Assembly: GCF_001612725.1 (NCBI RefSeq)
Contig: NZ_BDAZ01000046.1
Location: 62,001 to 126,000 of the forward strand
Length of the DNA: 64,000 bases
Source of the DNA: Nocardia anaemiae NBRC 100462
Lineage (GTDB): Bacteria; Actinomycetota; Actinomycetes; Mycobacteriales; Mycobacteriaceae
Direction of reading: 5' to 3'
Part shown: positions 20,736 to 28,853 of the stretch, in pieces
How the letters are laid out: every line of letters begins with the position of its first letter
Position numbering within the stretch: position 1 is the stretch's first letter
Made by a program: the position numbers and the translations under genes
Notes under the pieces: model-generated
What the model saw: the letters and a program-made list of their open reading frames with translations, nothing else
Databases searched by the model: none
What the model was told of the DNA's origin: nothing

Positions 20736-20891
20736 CGGTGCACCCCGCCGATGATCGACCAGCGGGCGAAAGTCTCACGCGGGCAGGCGCATTCGATGCC
20801 ACACGCCCCATCGGTCGATTCAGCGTCACCGCGTCGATATGGCCGGAACTCGGAGCAAAACCACATCGGTACCCGATGCCTGGCGGCGCGC

Positions 20892-20935
20892 TTTTACACA
20901 CCAGCGGTCGGGGGTTCGAACCCCTCTGCGCCCAC
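20892..20935 (+). repeat. right attachment site (attR), 44-bp copy of the tRNA-Val 3' end
   Basis: Identical to 14618-14661. The 5' half of the tRNA is missing here, so this copy is not a functional tRNA but marks the right end of the island. Confidence 0.9.
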
Positions 20936-21103
20936 CGAAGAGGTACCGGCTAGACAAGTGTTAGCTGGTTTCAGACGTTTGCCCACACCCGGTTCGTGAG
21001 GGCACCAGGGCGAGGCCAGCCCAGTGCGCATGGTCGTCAGCCCCTCGTGGTGCAGCCTTGACGCGTGGTTCCGCTTGTGGATGGCTCGTTGTTGCGTGTG
21101 CTG

Positions 21104-21495
21104 TTATGAGGGCACGAAGATCGCGGTCGCTTCGTGAGAGAGTCCCGCAGGACGCGGGGAATCTTCATCGGTTTGTGCCAGGTGTAGCAGGCCGAGGATG
21201 GCCGCGTAGGCGATCCGCGCCCGATGTTCCGCACGCTCTGGAGCAGGCCGAGTTCGCGGTAAGTGCGGGTCATGAGTTCCAGCCGGGCACCGTTCACCCG
21301 GCCGACCGCGTCCCTGCCCCTGGGATCGTTGCGGTCGCCGAGCAGGCTCAGATGCACCGACGGCGCGAGCGGCTGGACGGCCTGCACGACCGTGATGAGC
21401 AGCTCGCGCAGCCGCCGTTCGGGATCGGCGATCGCGGCAAATTCGGCGAGCCCGCCTTCGCCGTGACTGCGCACCCACTCCGCGAGTGCTGCCGC
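21104..21495 (-). pseudogene. TetR-family regulator remnant (C-terminal domain only, frameshifted)
   Basis: The leftward translation AAALAEWVRSHGEGGLAEF...LLITVVQAVQPLAPSV...LELMTRTYRELGLLQ, followed after a frameshift near 21220 by AYAAILGLLHLAQTD, looks like the ligand-binding domain of a TetR regulator. A stop codon at about 21496 and the start of the divergent methyltransferase leave no room for the DNA-binding domain. It is therefore truncated at the N-terminus as well as frameshifted. Confidence 0.65.
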
Positions 21496-21538
21496 CTAAC
21501 CTCCCGCAGCCCCCCGCTCGGCGAGCTGGATATGCACG

Positions 21539-22240
21539 ATGATGCCCGCCAGGCGTACCGTCGAGCTTGTGAGCAGTGGCGCCGTGCCAGCGGCAGCGGT
21601 GAACGGCTCGGACCTGTGGGCCCGGGTTTTCGCGGCGCTGTATGACCCTCTGCTGTGGATGGGCGAGAGGTCAGGGATGGGCGCTCGGCGACGGGATTTG
21701 CTCGGCCGTGCGAGGGGACGGACTGTCGAACTCGGCAGCGGTACTGGGCTCAACCTGGAGTACTACCGTGACGGCCTCGACGAACTGATCCTGACCGAAC
21801 CGGAGCCCGCGATGCGTACGCGGTTGGCGCAGAGACTGCATCGCAATCGACGTCAGGCACGTGTGCTCGATGCACCGGCGGAACAACTGCCGTTCGAGGA
21901 TGAAACCGTGGATACGGTCGTCTCAACGCTCGTGTTGTGTACTGTCGACGACCCTGATCCGGTGTTGCGGGAGATCGGGCGCGTGTTGCGCCCCGGCGGC
22001 CAGCTGCTGTTCATCGAGCACGTGCGTTCGGAATCGCCGCGACTCGCCCATTGGCAGGACCGCCTCGCCAGCCCGTGGCGCCGGTTCGCGGAGGGCTGCC
22101 ACTGCAACCGCGCCACCCTCGACCTGATCCGAGCGTCCGGCCTGGAGCTCGAAGACGTACAGGAAACGTCGTGGCGTCGAATGCCCCCGATTGTTCGACC
22201 GCTGATTATGGGCGCGGCGACCAAAGCTACATCTGACTGA
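21539..22240 (+). CDS. class I SAM-dependent methyltransferase
   Basis: The 233-residue product has the Rossmann methyltransferase fold. Motif I is VELGSGTGLNLEYY (about residues 62-75), the acidic end of strand 2 is in LTEPEP, and motif IV/V includes VDTVVSTLVLCTVDDP and RVLRPGGQLLFIEHV. The last is typical of UbiE/Coq5-like small-molecule methyltransferases of the Methyltransf_11 type. The start is uncertain: tandem ATGs at 21539 have only a weak ribosome binding site, and a GTG at 21569 is an alternative. A broken TetR gene diverges from it, suggesting it was once locally regulated. The substrate is unknown. Confidence 0.82.
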   Translation: MMPARRTVELVSSGAVPAAAVNGSDLWARVFAALYDPLLWMGERSGMGARRRDLLGRARGRTVELGSGTGLNLEYYRDGLDELILTEPEPAMRTRLAQRLHRNRRQARVLDAPAEQLPFEDETVDTVVSTLVLCTVDDPDPVLREIGRVLRPGGQLLFIEHVRSESPRLAHWQDRLASPWRRFAEGCHCNRATLDLIRASGLELEDVQETSWRRMPPIVRPLIMGAATKATSD

Positions 22241-22330
22241 AGCTGCGCCCCACTCGGCCGCGTGCCGACGAGCTCGCGCAACCCGCGCGAGTGGTACCAA
22301 CCTCACCAGGCACACAAATAGAATGACGAG

Positions 22331-23575
22331 GTGCAGCGTGCTGCAGTGACGGATCCTTCGCGGGTCGTGGTTCTCGGGTCCGGGTTCGCGGGTCTGTGGG
22401 CGGCTCTCGGGGCGGCGCGGCGGCTCGACGAGCTCGGGGTAGCGGTCGGAACCGTCGACGTCACGATGATCAGTTCCACGCCATACCACGACATCCGCGT
22501 GCGCGACTATGAGACCGATCTGAGCACATCCCGCATCCCGCTGAGCGCTCTTCTCGATCCGGTCGGAATCAAGCACATTATCGGCGAAGTGACGGCGATT
22601 GATGCTCTTGCGCGGGTGGTGGAATCCACCGCGGGGACTCATGGCTACGACCGACTGGTGCTCGCGTTGGGCAGCCAGGTGGTCAAGCCCGATATCCCTG
22701 GCCTGCGGGAGTTCGGTTTCGACATCGACACCCACGACGCGGCGACCAGACTGCAAGCGCACCTGCGCGGGCTTGGAAAGGGCCCCGCTGACCCGGCGGC
22801 CGCGACAGTAGTCGTCGTCGGGGCGGGTTTGACCGGGATCGAAGAGGCGACTGAGCTGCCCGCGATACTCGCCGACGCCTTCGCGACATGTGCTGTCGCA
22901 CCGCGGGTCATCCTGATCGACCACAACCCCTTCGTCGGCTCGGACATGGGCGCATCGGCGCGACCGGTCATCGAGGCTGCGCTGGCCCACATCGGCATCG
23001 AGACCAAGTTGGGTGTCAGGGTCGTCGCCATCGATGAGCGCGGCGTGACGCTCTCCTCGGGTGAGGTGGTGGCCGCCGCCACCGTCGTCTGGTGTGCTGG
23101 CATGCGGGCCAACCCGTTGACCGCCGATTTCGGGATCGACCGTGACGGGCTGGGTCGACTCCCCGTCGACGACTATCTACGGGTCTGCGGTGTGCCCGGG
23201 GTATTCGCCGCCGGTGACGTCGCCGCCGCGAAAATGGACGACGAACACATATCGGTGATGTCCTGTCAGCACAGCCGCCCGATGGGCCGATGGGCCGGAT
23301 ATAACGTCATCGGCGATCTTCTGGGCAAGCCTATGAAGCCGTTGCAGATCCCTTGGTATGTAACGGTTCTCGATCTGGGACCGGCAGGCGCGGTGTACAC
23401 CGAGGGCTGGGAGCGTCACGTGGTGGCGCGCGGCGTCGAGGCCAAAGACACCAAACGCGCCATCAACACCCGGCGTATCTACCCTCCGTTGAGCCGGGAC
23501 CGCGACGCATTGCTGGCCGCGGCCGCCCCCGAACTTCAGGCGGCACCCGAGCACGGGCCCGAGTCCACCCATTGA
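22331..23575 (+). CDS. FAD-dependent oxidoreductase, type II NADH dehydrogenase-like
   Basis: This 414-residue flavoprotein has two dinucleotide-binding folds. The FAD site VVVLGSGFAGLWAAL is at residues 12-26. The NAD(P)H site VVVVGAGLTGIEEATEL lies near residue 160, and the second FAD motif GVFAAGDVA near residue 292. The order and spacing match the NDH-2/pyridine nucleotide-disulfide reductase group, which passes electrons from NADH to quinone without pumping protons. The start is a GTG at 22331. It is somewhat shorter than mycobacterial Ndh (about 460 residues) and lacks a clear C-terminal membrane anchor, so a soluble NADH oxidase role is possible. Confidence 0.82.
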   Translation: MQRAAVTDPSRVVVLGSGFAGLWAALGAARRLDELGVAVGTVDVTMISSTPYHDIRVRDYETDLSTSRIPLSALLDPVGIKHIIGEVTAIDALARVVESTAGTHGYDRLVLALGSQVVKPDIPGLREFGFDIDTHDAATRLQAHLRGLGKGPADPAAATVVVVGAGLTGIEEATELPAILADAFATCAVAPRVILIDHNPFVGSDMGASARPVIEAALAHIGIETKLGVRVVAIDERGVTLSSGEVVAAATVVWCAGMRANPLTADFGIDRDGLGRLPVDDYLRVCGVPGVFAAGDVAAAKMDDEHISVMSCQHSRPMGRWAGYNVIGDLLGKPMKPLQIPWYVTVLDLGPAGAVYTEGWERHVVARGVEAKDTKRAINTRRIYPPLSRDRDALLAAAAPELQAAPEHGPESTH

Positions 23576-23615
23576 CTACCAACGGGATACAGAATCCGAC
23601 AGCGGGCAACCCGGT

Positions 23616-23847
23616 TCAGCTGCGGACACCGAGTGTGCCGTTCCAGTTGGGAGTGTCGAGACCGGCGCGGCTGGCCAGTGCGAACATGGCGGCGAGGTCG
23701 TTGTCGGTGCGCGGTTCGGGAATGGTGCGGCGGCTCGCGCTCCTCGTCACGGTCGTAGGTCGCGACCGCTACGGCCGCCCACCACGCCCATAGGAGTCGC
23801 GCATCCGGCAGGTCGTCGGGGCGCCCGGGCCGGTGCAGCTTCGCCAA
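23616..23847 (-). pseudogene. small hypothetical gene with a frameshift
   Basis: A TTG at 23847 with AGGAGA seven bases before it begins AKLHRPGRPDDLPDARLL, continuing WAWWAAVAVATYDRDEERE. In that frame the sequence then loses coding character. In another frame it goes on as SRRTIPEPRTDNDLAAMF and ends PNWNGTLGVRS before a TGA at 23616-23618. The join would give about 77 residues. I do not know the family. It is a frameshifted gene or a sequencing error. Confidence 0.45.
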
Positions 23848-23992
23848 TGTTGTTCTCCTGGTTCGCGTTCGGTGTCAGCATAGCCATGGAGCCATTCGGT
23901 GAGGCAGCTTTGTCATGGGATGCAGTGAGGCGAACGCCGCCGTGTCTTCCCGATCGCGGCACCGCTTGGATCGTTTGGGCAGTCCGGGTGGA

Positions 23993-25795
23993 TCAACCGA
24001 CGGGGAGTTTCACCACCGGATCGGGGCCCAAGTCGGTGACATATACGTCTCCCGCCGTGTCGACCGCCAAACCCTGGGGATTCTTCAGGCCGGTGAACGG
24101 CAGCGGGGTCGGCGTCGACGCGCCCGCCGCCAACCTCACCACCCATTTGTTACCCCAGTCGACGACGTATACGTCTCCGGCCGTGTCGACTGCCAAACCC
24201 TGGGGATCTTTGAGCCCGGTGAACGGGAATATGGTCGGTGCCGACGCGCCCGCCGCCAACCTTGTCACGTGCTCGGTACCCAATTCGGTGACGTATACGT
24301 TGCCCGCCGTATCGACCGCCACACCGTCGGGACCTTGCAGACCCGTCAACGGCAGCGTCGTCGGCGCCGACGCGCCCGCCGCCAATTTCAACACCCGGTC
24401 GTTACCCCGGTCGGCGACATATACGTCTCCCGCCCTGTCGACCGCCACACCACGCGGATCCTTCAGGCCGGTGAACGGCAGCGGAGTCGGCGCCGACGCG
24501 CCCGCCGCCAGTTTCATCACCCGATCGTTACTCGTGTCGCTGACGTATATGTTGCCCGCCGTGTCGACCGCCAGATCCTGGGGATTCTTCAGGCCGGTGA
24601 ACGGCAGCGGGGTCGGCGCCGAGGCGCCCGCCGCCAGTTTCATCACCCGATCGTCACCCATGTCGGTGACGTATACGTTGCCCGCAGCGTCGACCGCCAC
24701 GGCGGTGGGGAGGGATACGTCGGTGAACGGCAGGGAAGTCTGTGGCGAGTAGCCCCCGGCTATAGGTGCGGGCGGGTTGCCACCGCCGCCTGATTCCCGT
24801 TGGACGCCGATGACGACAGCTACGGCGGCCACCACCGTCACCGCGACCGCGGCGGCGAGCAGCCCAGCGGCCTTGGGCGACAATCTGATTCGCCGCCGGA
24901 GGCGCGCGGCCACGCCCCCGGTGGTGCTGACCGCGGAATCGCCCACCGCCGCGCAGGCGGCCGCGGCCAGCTCGCGCACGGTCTGGTAACGGTCGTTGGG
25001 ATCTTTGGCCATTCCCTTGGCGATGACCGCATCGAACGCAGTCGGTACATCGGGTGTAGTCGTGCTGGGACGCGGCGGCGGGGTGTGCAGGTGATGGGCC
25101 AGCACACCCTGCATCCCCAAGGTGCTCGCAAACGGCGGCCGACCGGTCAGGCACTCATGCAGCACGCACGTCAACGCGTACACGTCCACTCGGGCATCGG
25201 CCTTGACGTCCGAGCCGATCTCCTCCGGCGCCATGTAGGCGACGGTGCCGATGGTCTCGCCGGTCGTGGTCAGCGTACGGTCGTCGGCGGCGTGGGCGAT
25301 CCCGAAGTCGATCAGGTAGGCGAACTCATCGGCCCCCAGCAGGATGTTGGTGGGTTTGACATCGCGATGAACCAGCCCGGCATCGTGGGCCGCCTGCAGC
25401 GCGCCTGCCACCTGCGCGATGATCGCCACTGCCCGCCGCGGCGACAAGGCCCCTTCTCGCGAAAGCACTTTGCGCAGGTCGGTGCCCTCGATCAAGCGCA
25501 TGTTCAGATAGAGCCGACCTTCGATGTCGCCGAAGTCGTGGATGGGGATCACGTGCGGCTCGGTCAGCTGTGCCACCGCCCGGCACTCCCGACGGAACCG
25601 CTCGCGCAGCTGCTCGTCATCGGCGAAGCGCTCGGGCAACAGTTTCAGCGCCACCACCCGATTGGTCAGCGAATCATGCGCCCGCCACACCTGGCCCATG
25701 CCGCCCTGACCCAGCAGCGACAGGAACCGATAACGTCCGAACGTCTGCTCTGGTCCCCAAGTGGCGTCCCCGCCACCCACTGACATGTCATCCAT
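23993..25795 (-). CDS. pknD: PknD-type serine/threonine protein kinase with NHL beta-propeller sensor
   Basis: This 600-residue membrane receptor kinase is built like M. tuberculosis PknD. The kinase domain (residues 20-285) has the glycine loop GQGGMGQVW (29-37), Lys51, the catalytic loop HRDVKPTN (Asp145) and DFG (Asp163). A Pro/Thr-rich juxtamembrane stretch leads to one membrane helix at about residues 313-336. Outside the cell, six NHL repeats of 42 residues (about 350-600) form a propeller, each with a core such as LAVDTAGNVYVTD. The repeats are nearly identical to one another. It would phosphorylate cytoplasmic targets in response to an external ligand. No sensor partner or substrate gene adjoins it. 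Confidence 0.92.
   Translation of the reverse strand: MDDMSVGGGDATWGPEQTFGRYRFLSLLGQGGMGQVWRAHDSLTNRVVALKLLPERFADDEQLRERFRRECRAVAQLTEPHVIPIHDFGDIEGRLYLNMRLIEGTDLRKVLSREGALSPRRAVAIIAQVAGALQAAHDAGLVHRDVKPTNILLGADEFAYLIDFGIAHAADDRTLTTTGETIGTVAYMAPEEIGSDVKADARVDVYALTCVLHECLTGRPPFASTLGMQGVLAHHLHTPPPRPSTTTPDVPTAFDAVIAKGMAKDPNDRYQTVRELAAAACAAVGDSAVSTTGGVAARLRRRIRLSPKAAGLLAAAVAVTVVAAVAVVIGVQRESGGGGNPPAPIAGGYSPQTSLPFTDVSLPTAVAVDAAGNVYVTDMGDDRVMKLAAGASAPTPLPFTGLKNPQDLAVDTAGNIYVSDTSNDRVMKLAAGASAPTPLPFTGLKDPRGVAVDRAGDVYVADRGNDRVLKLAAGASAPTTLPLTGLQGPDGVAVDTAGNVYVTELGTEHVTRLAAGASAPTIFPFTGLKDPQGLAVDTAGDVYVVDWGNKWVVRLAAGASTPTPLPFTGLKNPQGLAVDTAGDVYVTDLGPDPVVKLPVG
24000..24756 (-). repeat. six tandem 126-bp repeats encoding the NHL propeller
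   Basis: The units recur every 126 bases (for example the CCCTGGGGA/GGTGAACGGC segments near 24070, 24196, 24322, 24448, 24574 and 24700). They are close enough in DNA sequence to suggest recent duplication or gene conversion, and could change number by recombination. Confidence 0.8.
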
Positions 25796-25868
25796 TGTGC
25801 CGTCCCCTGACCACTTGTCTGGCTAACGGCCGTACTCGCTTCCAACCCGCGCCCGCGAGCAGGCGAAT

Positions 25869-26525
25869 TCAGAACCTGTCCGGGAACTGGGTGACGATGC
25901 CCTGGCTGAGGACGTCGGCGAAACCCATCATGTGCGCCTTGGCCTCGTCGAACGTGGCGGTCGCCTCGCTGTTCCTGCCGCCGATGACGGCGCCGGAGTC
26001 CGCGACGGTCTGGTCGATGTGAATGCCCAGCGCCTCACGCATGTCCTGCTGCGGCCAGTTGGGGTTGAGCCCAGCGAAGAAGTCGGCGATATCTCGAGCG
26101 TTGGCATGCCAGTCCGCGACTGCCCTGTCGAGTGCTGGTTTGTAGCCGATCCTGGTGGCGGTGAGGACTGGCACCGCCTGCAAGATGTGGATGGTCAGCA
26201 GGCCGGTGAGCTGCCGGGCGACCTCCTGGCCGTAGTACGGTGCGAACGCGTTTCCGATGTCGACCTGGTTGCGCAGCAGTCGATCCAGACGAGGCAGCAG
26301 TGCGACGGGGTCGTCGGCGAATGCGACCACGACCGCCCAGGTCCCGTCCATGTGCTGACCCCATAGCGTCCGCATCTCGGCGTAGAACTCGGTTTGCGCT
26401 GTCGCGGCGGGCGAGGCGTGCAACACCTGCGCCGACGCGATTGCCGCAGAATCGCACACGGGGAGGACGCCGCCGGGGAATGCGAGGACTGCCATCGTCG
26501 CCGCAGTGACCGCGGTAACGGGCAA
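25869..26525 (-). CDS. exported protein of unknown function
   Basis: The product is about 218 residues. The N-terminus (AATMAVLAFPGGVLPVCDSAAIASAQ) looks like a signal peptide and the rest like a soluble helical domain (TEFYAEMRTLWGQHMDGTWAVVVAFADD through MMGFADVLSQGIVTQFPDRF). This resembles small exported proteins that occur singly in actinobacteria, but I cannot name the family. The start is doubtful. TTG at 26525 has no ribosome binding site, and ATG at 26495 is another choice. A good AGGAAGG site precedes an ATG at 26541 in a different frame, so a frameshift in the leader is possible. Confidence 0.65.
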   Translation of the reverse strand: MPVTAVTAATMAVLAFPGGVLPVCDSAAIASAQVLHASPAATAQTEFYAEMRTLWGQHMDGTWAVVVAFADDPVALLPRLDRLLRNQVDIGNAFAPYYGQEVARQLTGLLTIHILQAVPVLTATRIGYKPALDRAVADWHANARDIADFFAGLNPNWPQQDMREALGIHIDQTVADSGAVIGGRNSEATATFDEAKAHMMGFADVLSQGIVTQFPDRF

Positions 26526-26959
26526 TGTGCTGGATGGGCATGATGGTGCCTTCCTGAAAGAAATTCACCGTAGTCGGGCCCTGATGCGCTGCCGACCTGA
26601 ACTGGTTCAACCCGACCCGATAGTGGTCGAAGTTTCCGCAATACCCAATACAAATCGGATTCTACGACACCGCCGTCGGCTACGAGCCGCGTCGCCGATA
26701 GTGGTCATCTCGATCCCAGCCCGCGGATACCGGCACGCCCGTTCGTCGGTGGATGTCCATGGCGCCGACCACCACCGACGGTTCGGTAGGCCCACGATTC
26801 TCGCAGTACTCGGGCGATGGCAAGCGGCTGCCGACGCGGCTCTACGGGCGGAGACCGTGGGCTGGCCAGCACCTGACTCGGATCTCACAAGAGGGGAGCC
26901 GGGCCCTGTGATAGTGCAGGCCTCGATAGCATCGGTCACCGTACAGATCGAAGGGGCTT
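26526..26959. other. intergenic region, nothing recognised
   Basis: 434 bases lie between the divergent exported-protein gene and the GAPDH gene. A short leftward open frame runs through it but has no coding character or ribosome binding site. The region presumably holds both promoters. Confidence 0.35.
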
Positions 26960-28450
26960 GTGTTGACTACCGACCATCTTGACCGCTGGAACGCTCACGA
27001 GGCCTCGGCGGAGGCGATGATTCCGATCATCGGCAGGCTGTATCGCGAGAAGGGCGTGACCATCCTCCTGCACAGCCGTTCGCTGGTGAACAAGTCGGTG
27101 ATCAGCATTCTGCGGACGCACCGGTTCGCGCGGCAGATCGAGGGTGAGGAACTGTCGGTCGAGGAGACGCTGCCGTTCCTCGAAGTGCTCAGCGGGTTGG
27201 ATCTGGGGGCTTGCAAGATCGACCTCGGTCGACTGGTGATGGCCTATCGCACCGACGAGCGCGGATTGTCGATTCCGGAGTTCACCGCCGCGGTGTTGGC
27301 CGATGTCACCGATGGCAACAAGGCCGAGCCGCAGGGCCCTCGGGACGTGGTGCTGTACGGCTTCGGGCGGATCGGTCGTCTGGTCACTCGGCTGCTCATC
27401 GAGAAGGTCGGGTCCGGCAACGGGCTGAACCTGCGGGCCGTGGTGGTGCGCAAGGGTGGCGAGGGTGATCTGGCCAAGCGGGCATCGTTGCTGCGCCGGG
27501 ATTCGGTGCACGGGCAGTTCAATGGAACGATCAAGGTCGACGCCGAGAACGACACGATCATCGCGAACGGCAATGTCATCAAGTTCATCTACAGCGATGA
27601 TCCGACGACGATCGACTACACCGAGTACGGGATCAACGAAGCGATCCTGATCGACAACACCGGCAAGTGGCGCGACCGCAGCGGGCTGTCGCAGCACCTG
27701 CGTCCCGGTATCGCGAAGGTTGTGCTCACCGCGCCCGGCAAGGGCGACATCCCGAATATCGTGCACGGCGTCAACCACCGCGACCTGGATCTGTCGGAGC
27801 GGATCTACTCGTGCGCCTCGTGCACGACCAATGCGATCGTGCCGCCGCTGAAGGCGATGGACGACGAGTACAGCATTGTGCGTGGTCACGTGGAGACGGT
27901 GCATTCGTTCACCAACGACCAGAACCTGCTGGACAACTTCCACAAGGCCGACCGTCGTGGTCGCTCCGCCCCGTTCAACCTCGTGCTCACCGAAACCGGC
28001 GCTCAGTCCGCCGTGGCCAAGGCGATGCCGGACTTCAAGGCAAAGATCACCGGCAGTTCGATTCGCGTTCCCACACCGGATGTTTCGGTCGCCATCCTCA
28101 ACCTGCAGCTGCAGCGCAAGACAACAAAGAGCGAGGTGCTCGAATATCTGCGTCAGGTCTCGCTGGCCGGACCGTTGAGCCGCAACCTCGACTACACCGC
28201 GGCCACCGATGTGGTCTCCAGCGACTTCATCGGCTCCCGCGCGGCCTCCATCGTCGATGCCAACGCCACCATCGTCGACGGCGACACCGCGATCCTGTAC
28301 CTCTGGTACGACAACGAATTCGGCTATTCGTGCCAGGTTGTGCGGACCGTGCAGTACATCTCGGGCATCGAGTATCCGACGTACCCGCCGGTGAGCGCGC
28401 AGGATCGGACCGACGACGTGCCCGCGCCGACCGCCGTCGCCGCACGGTAG
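26960..28450 (+). CDS. glyceraldehyde-3-phosphate dehydrogenase, long form
   Basis: The 496-residue enzyme interconverts glyceraldehyde-3-phosphate and 1,3-bisphosphoglycerate. The standard enzyme begins at GFGRIGR (residues 134-140), so there is an extra N-terminal domain of about 125 residues, as in the roughly 480-residue GapB of corynebacteria that favours gluconeogenesis with NADP. The catalytic Cys288 lies in ASCTTNAIVP, and WYDNEFGYS near the C-terminus is conserved. The start is a GTG at 26960 after GAAGGGG. It stands alone, away from pgk and tpi, which fits a second, anabolic isozyme. The cofactor preference is an inference from the family. Confidence 0.88.
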   Translation: MLTTDHLDRWNAHEASAEAMIPIIGRLYREKGVTILLHSRSLVNKSVISILRTHRFARQIEGEELSVEETLPFLEVLSGLDLGACKIDLGRLVMAYRTDERGLSIPEFTAAVLADVTDGNKAEPQGPRDVVLYGFGRIGRLVTRLLIEKVGSGNGLNLRAVVVRKGGEGDLAKRASLLRRDSVHGQFNGTIKVDAENDTIIANGNVIKFIYSDDPTTIDYTEYGINEAILIDNTGKWRDRSGLSQHLRPGIAKVVLTAPGKGDIPNIVHGVNHRDLDLSERIYSCASCTTNAIVPPLKAMDDEYSIVRGHVETVHSFTNDQNLLDNFHKADRRGRSAPFNLVLTETGAQSAVAKAMPDFKAKITGSSIRVPTPDVSVAILNLQLQRKTTKSEVLEYLRQVSLAGPLSRNLDYTAATDVVSSDFIGSRAASIVDANATIVDGDTAILYLWYDNEFGYSCQVVRTVQYISGIEYPTYPPVSAQDRTDDVPAPTAVAAR

Positions 28451-28792
28451 TTCGCGCCCCACGAATTCGGCCGAACCTGGTCGGCCGCTATGGTTTCCGA
28501 GTTCACAGTCAAGGAATGCCGCCCGGATGCTGATGCCGCCGAGAACCACGCAGAAGCGGAGAAGCGCGGGCTGATCTGAGCCCTCGCCCCACTACCCAGG
28601 GCCTGCGAAGGAGTTACGTCCGGTACGGATCCGTCGGCGTCCGGGCGATTGCGTGCGCGAAGCTGGCGTTTGCGATCGGAGCATCCTCAACGCATCGCCA
28701 CGGTACCCGGCCGCCGGTAATTTTCGGCGCCGTCACCTGGGCCGAACCGCGACTCGACGTGAGCGATCACAACGTACGAAACCACCGAGTCC
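28451..28792. other. intergenic region upstream of the araB promoter
   Basis: About 340 bases after the GAPDH gene contain a short possible stem (CGGCCGA/TCGGCCG, 28468-28487), which may end the gap transcript weakly. A 29-codon frame at 28489-28578 is too short to support. Confidence 0.35.
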
Positions 28793-28836
28793 TTGACACG
28801 GAGCAAATGTTCGCGCTAACAATGTTTGCGTTAACA
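28793..28836 (+). promoter_or_regulatory. araBDA promoter with two LacI-type operators
   Basis: TTGACA at 28793-28798 and TAACAA at 28817-28822 (18-base spacing) make a good promoter. Two operator-like sequences, TGTTCGCGCTAACA (28808-28821) and TGTTTGCGTTAACA (28823-28836), cover the -10 box, so a bound repressor would block transcription of araB. Both share the GCGYTAAC core found near lacI and the ytfQ-like gene. Confidence 0.8.
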
Positions 28837-28853
28837 TTGTTAGGAGCGTCACA

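Larger units (their letters stand above)
14618..20935. mobile_element. 6.3 kb tRNA-Val-integrated island without a recognisable integrase
   Basis: The segment is bounded by 44-bp direct repeats of the tRNA-Val 3' end, the usual product of a tyrosine recombinase. It carries a leftward operon of three membrane-protein genes and a decayed IS transposase. By eye its coding sequence is less G+C-rich than the flanks. No integrase, excisionase or replication gene is visible, so the element appears to be a reduced, immobile remnant. Confidence 0.8.

Noticed and set aside
20892..20935. Second tRNA-Val gene
   Set aside because: Only the 3' half is present; acceptor 5' strand and D arm are missing. It is an attachment-site copy.
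24000..24756. CRISPR-like or satellite repeat
   Set aside because: The periodic units are in frame, 42 codons long, and encode NHL propeller blades of the kinase.
28489..28578. 29-codon open frame between the GAPDH gene and araB
   Set aside because: Too short, no ribosome binding site, no recognisable motif.
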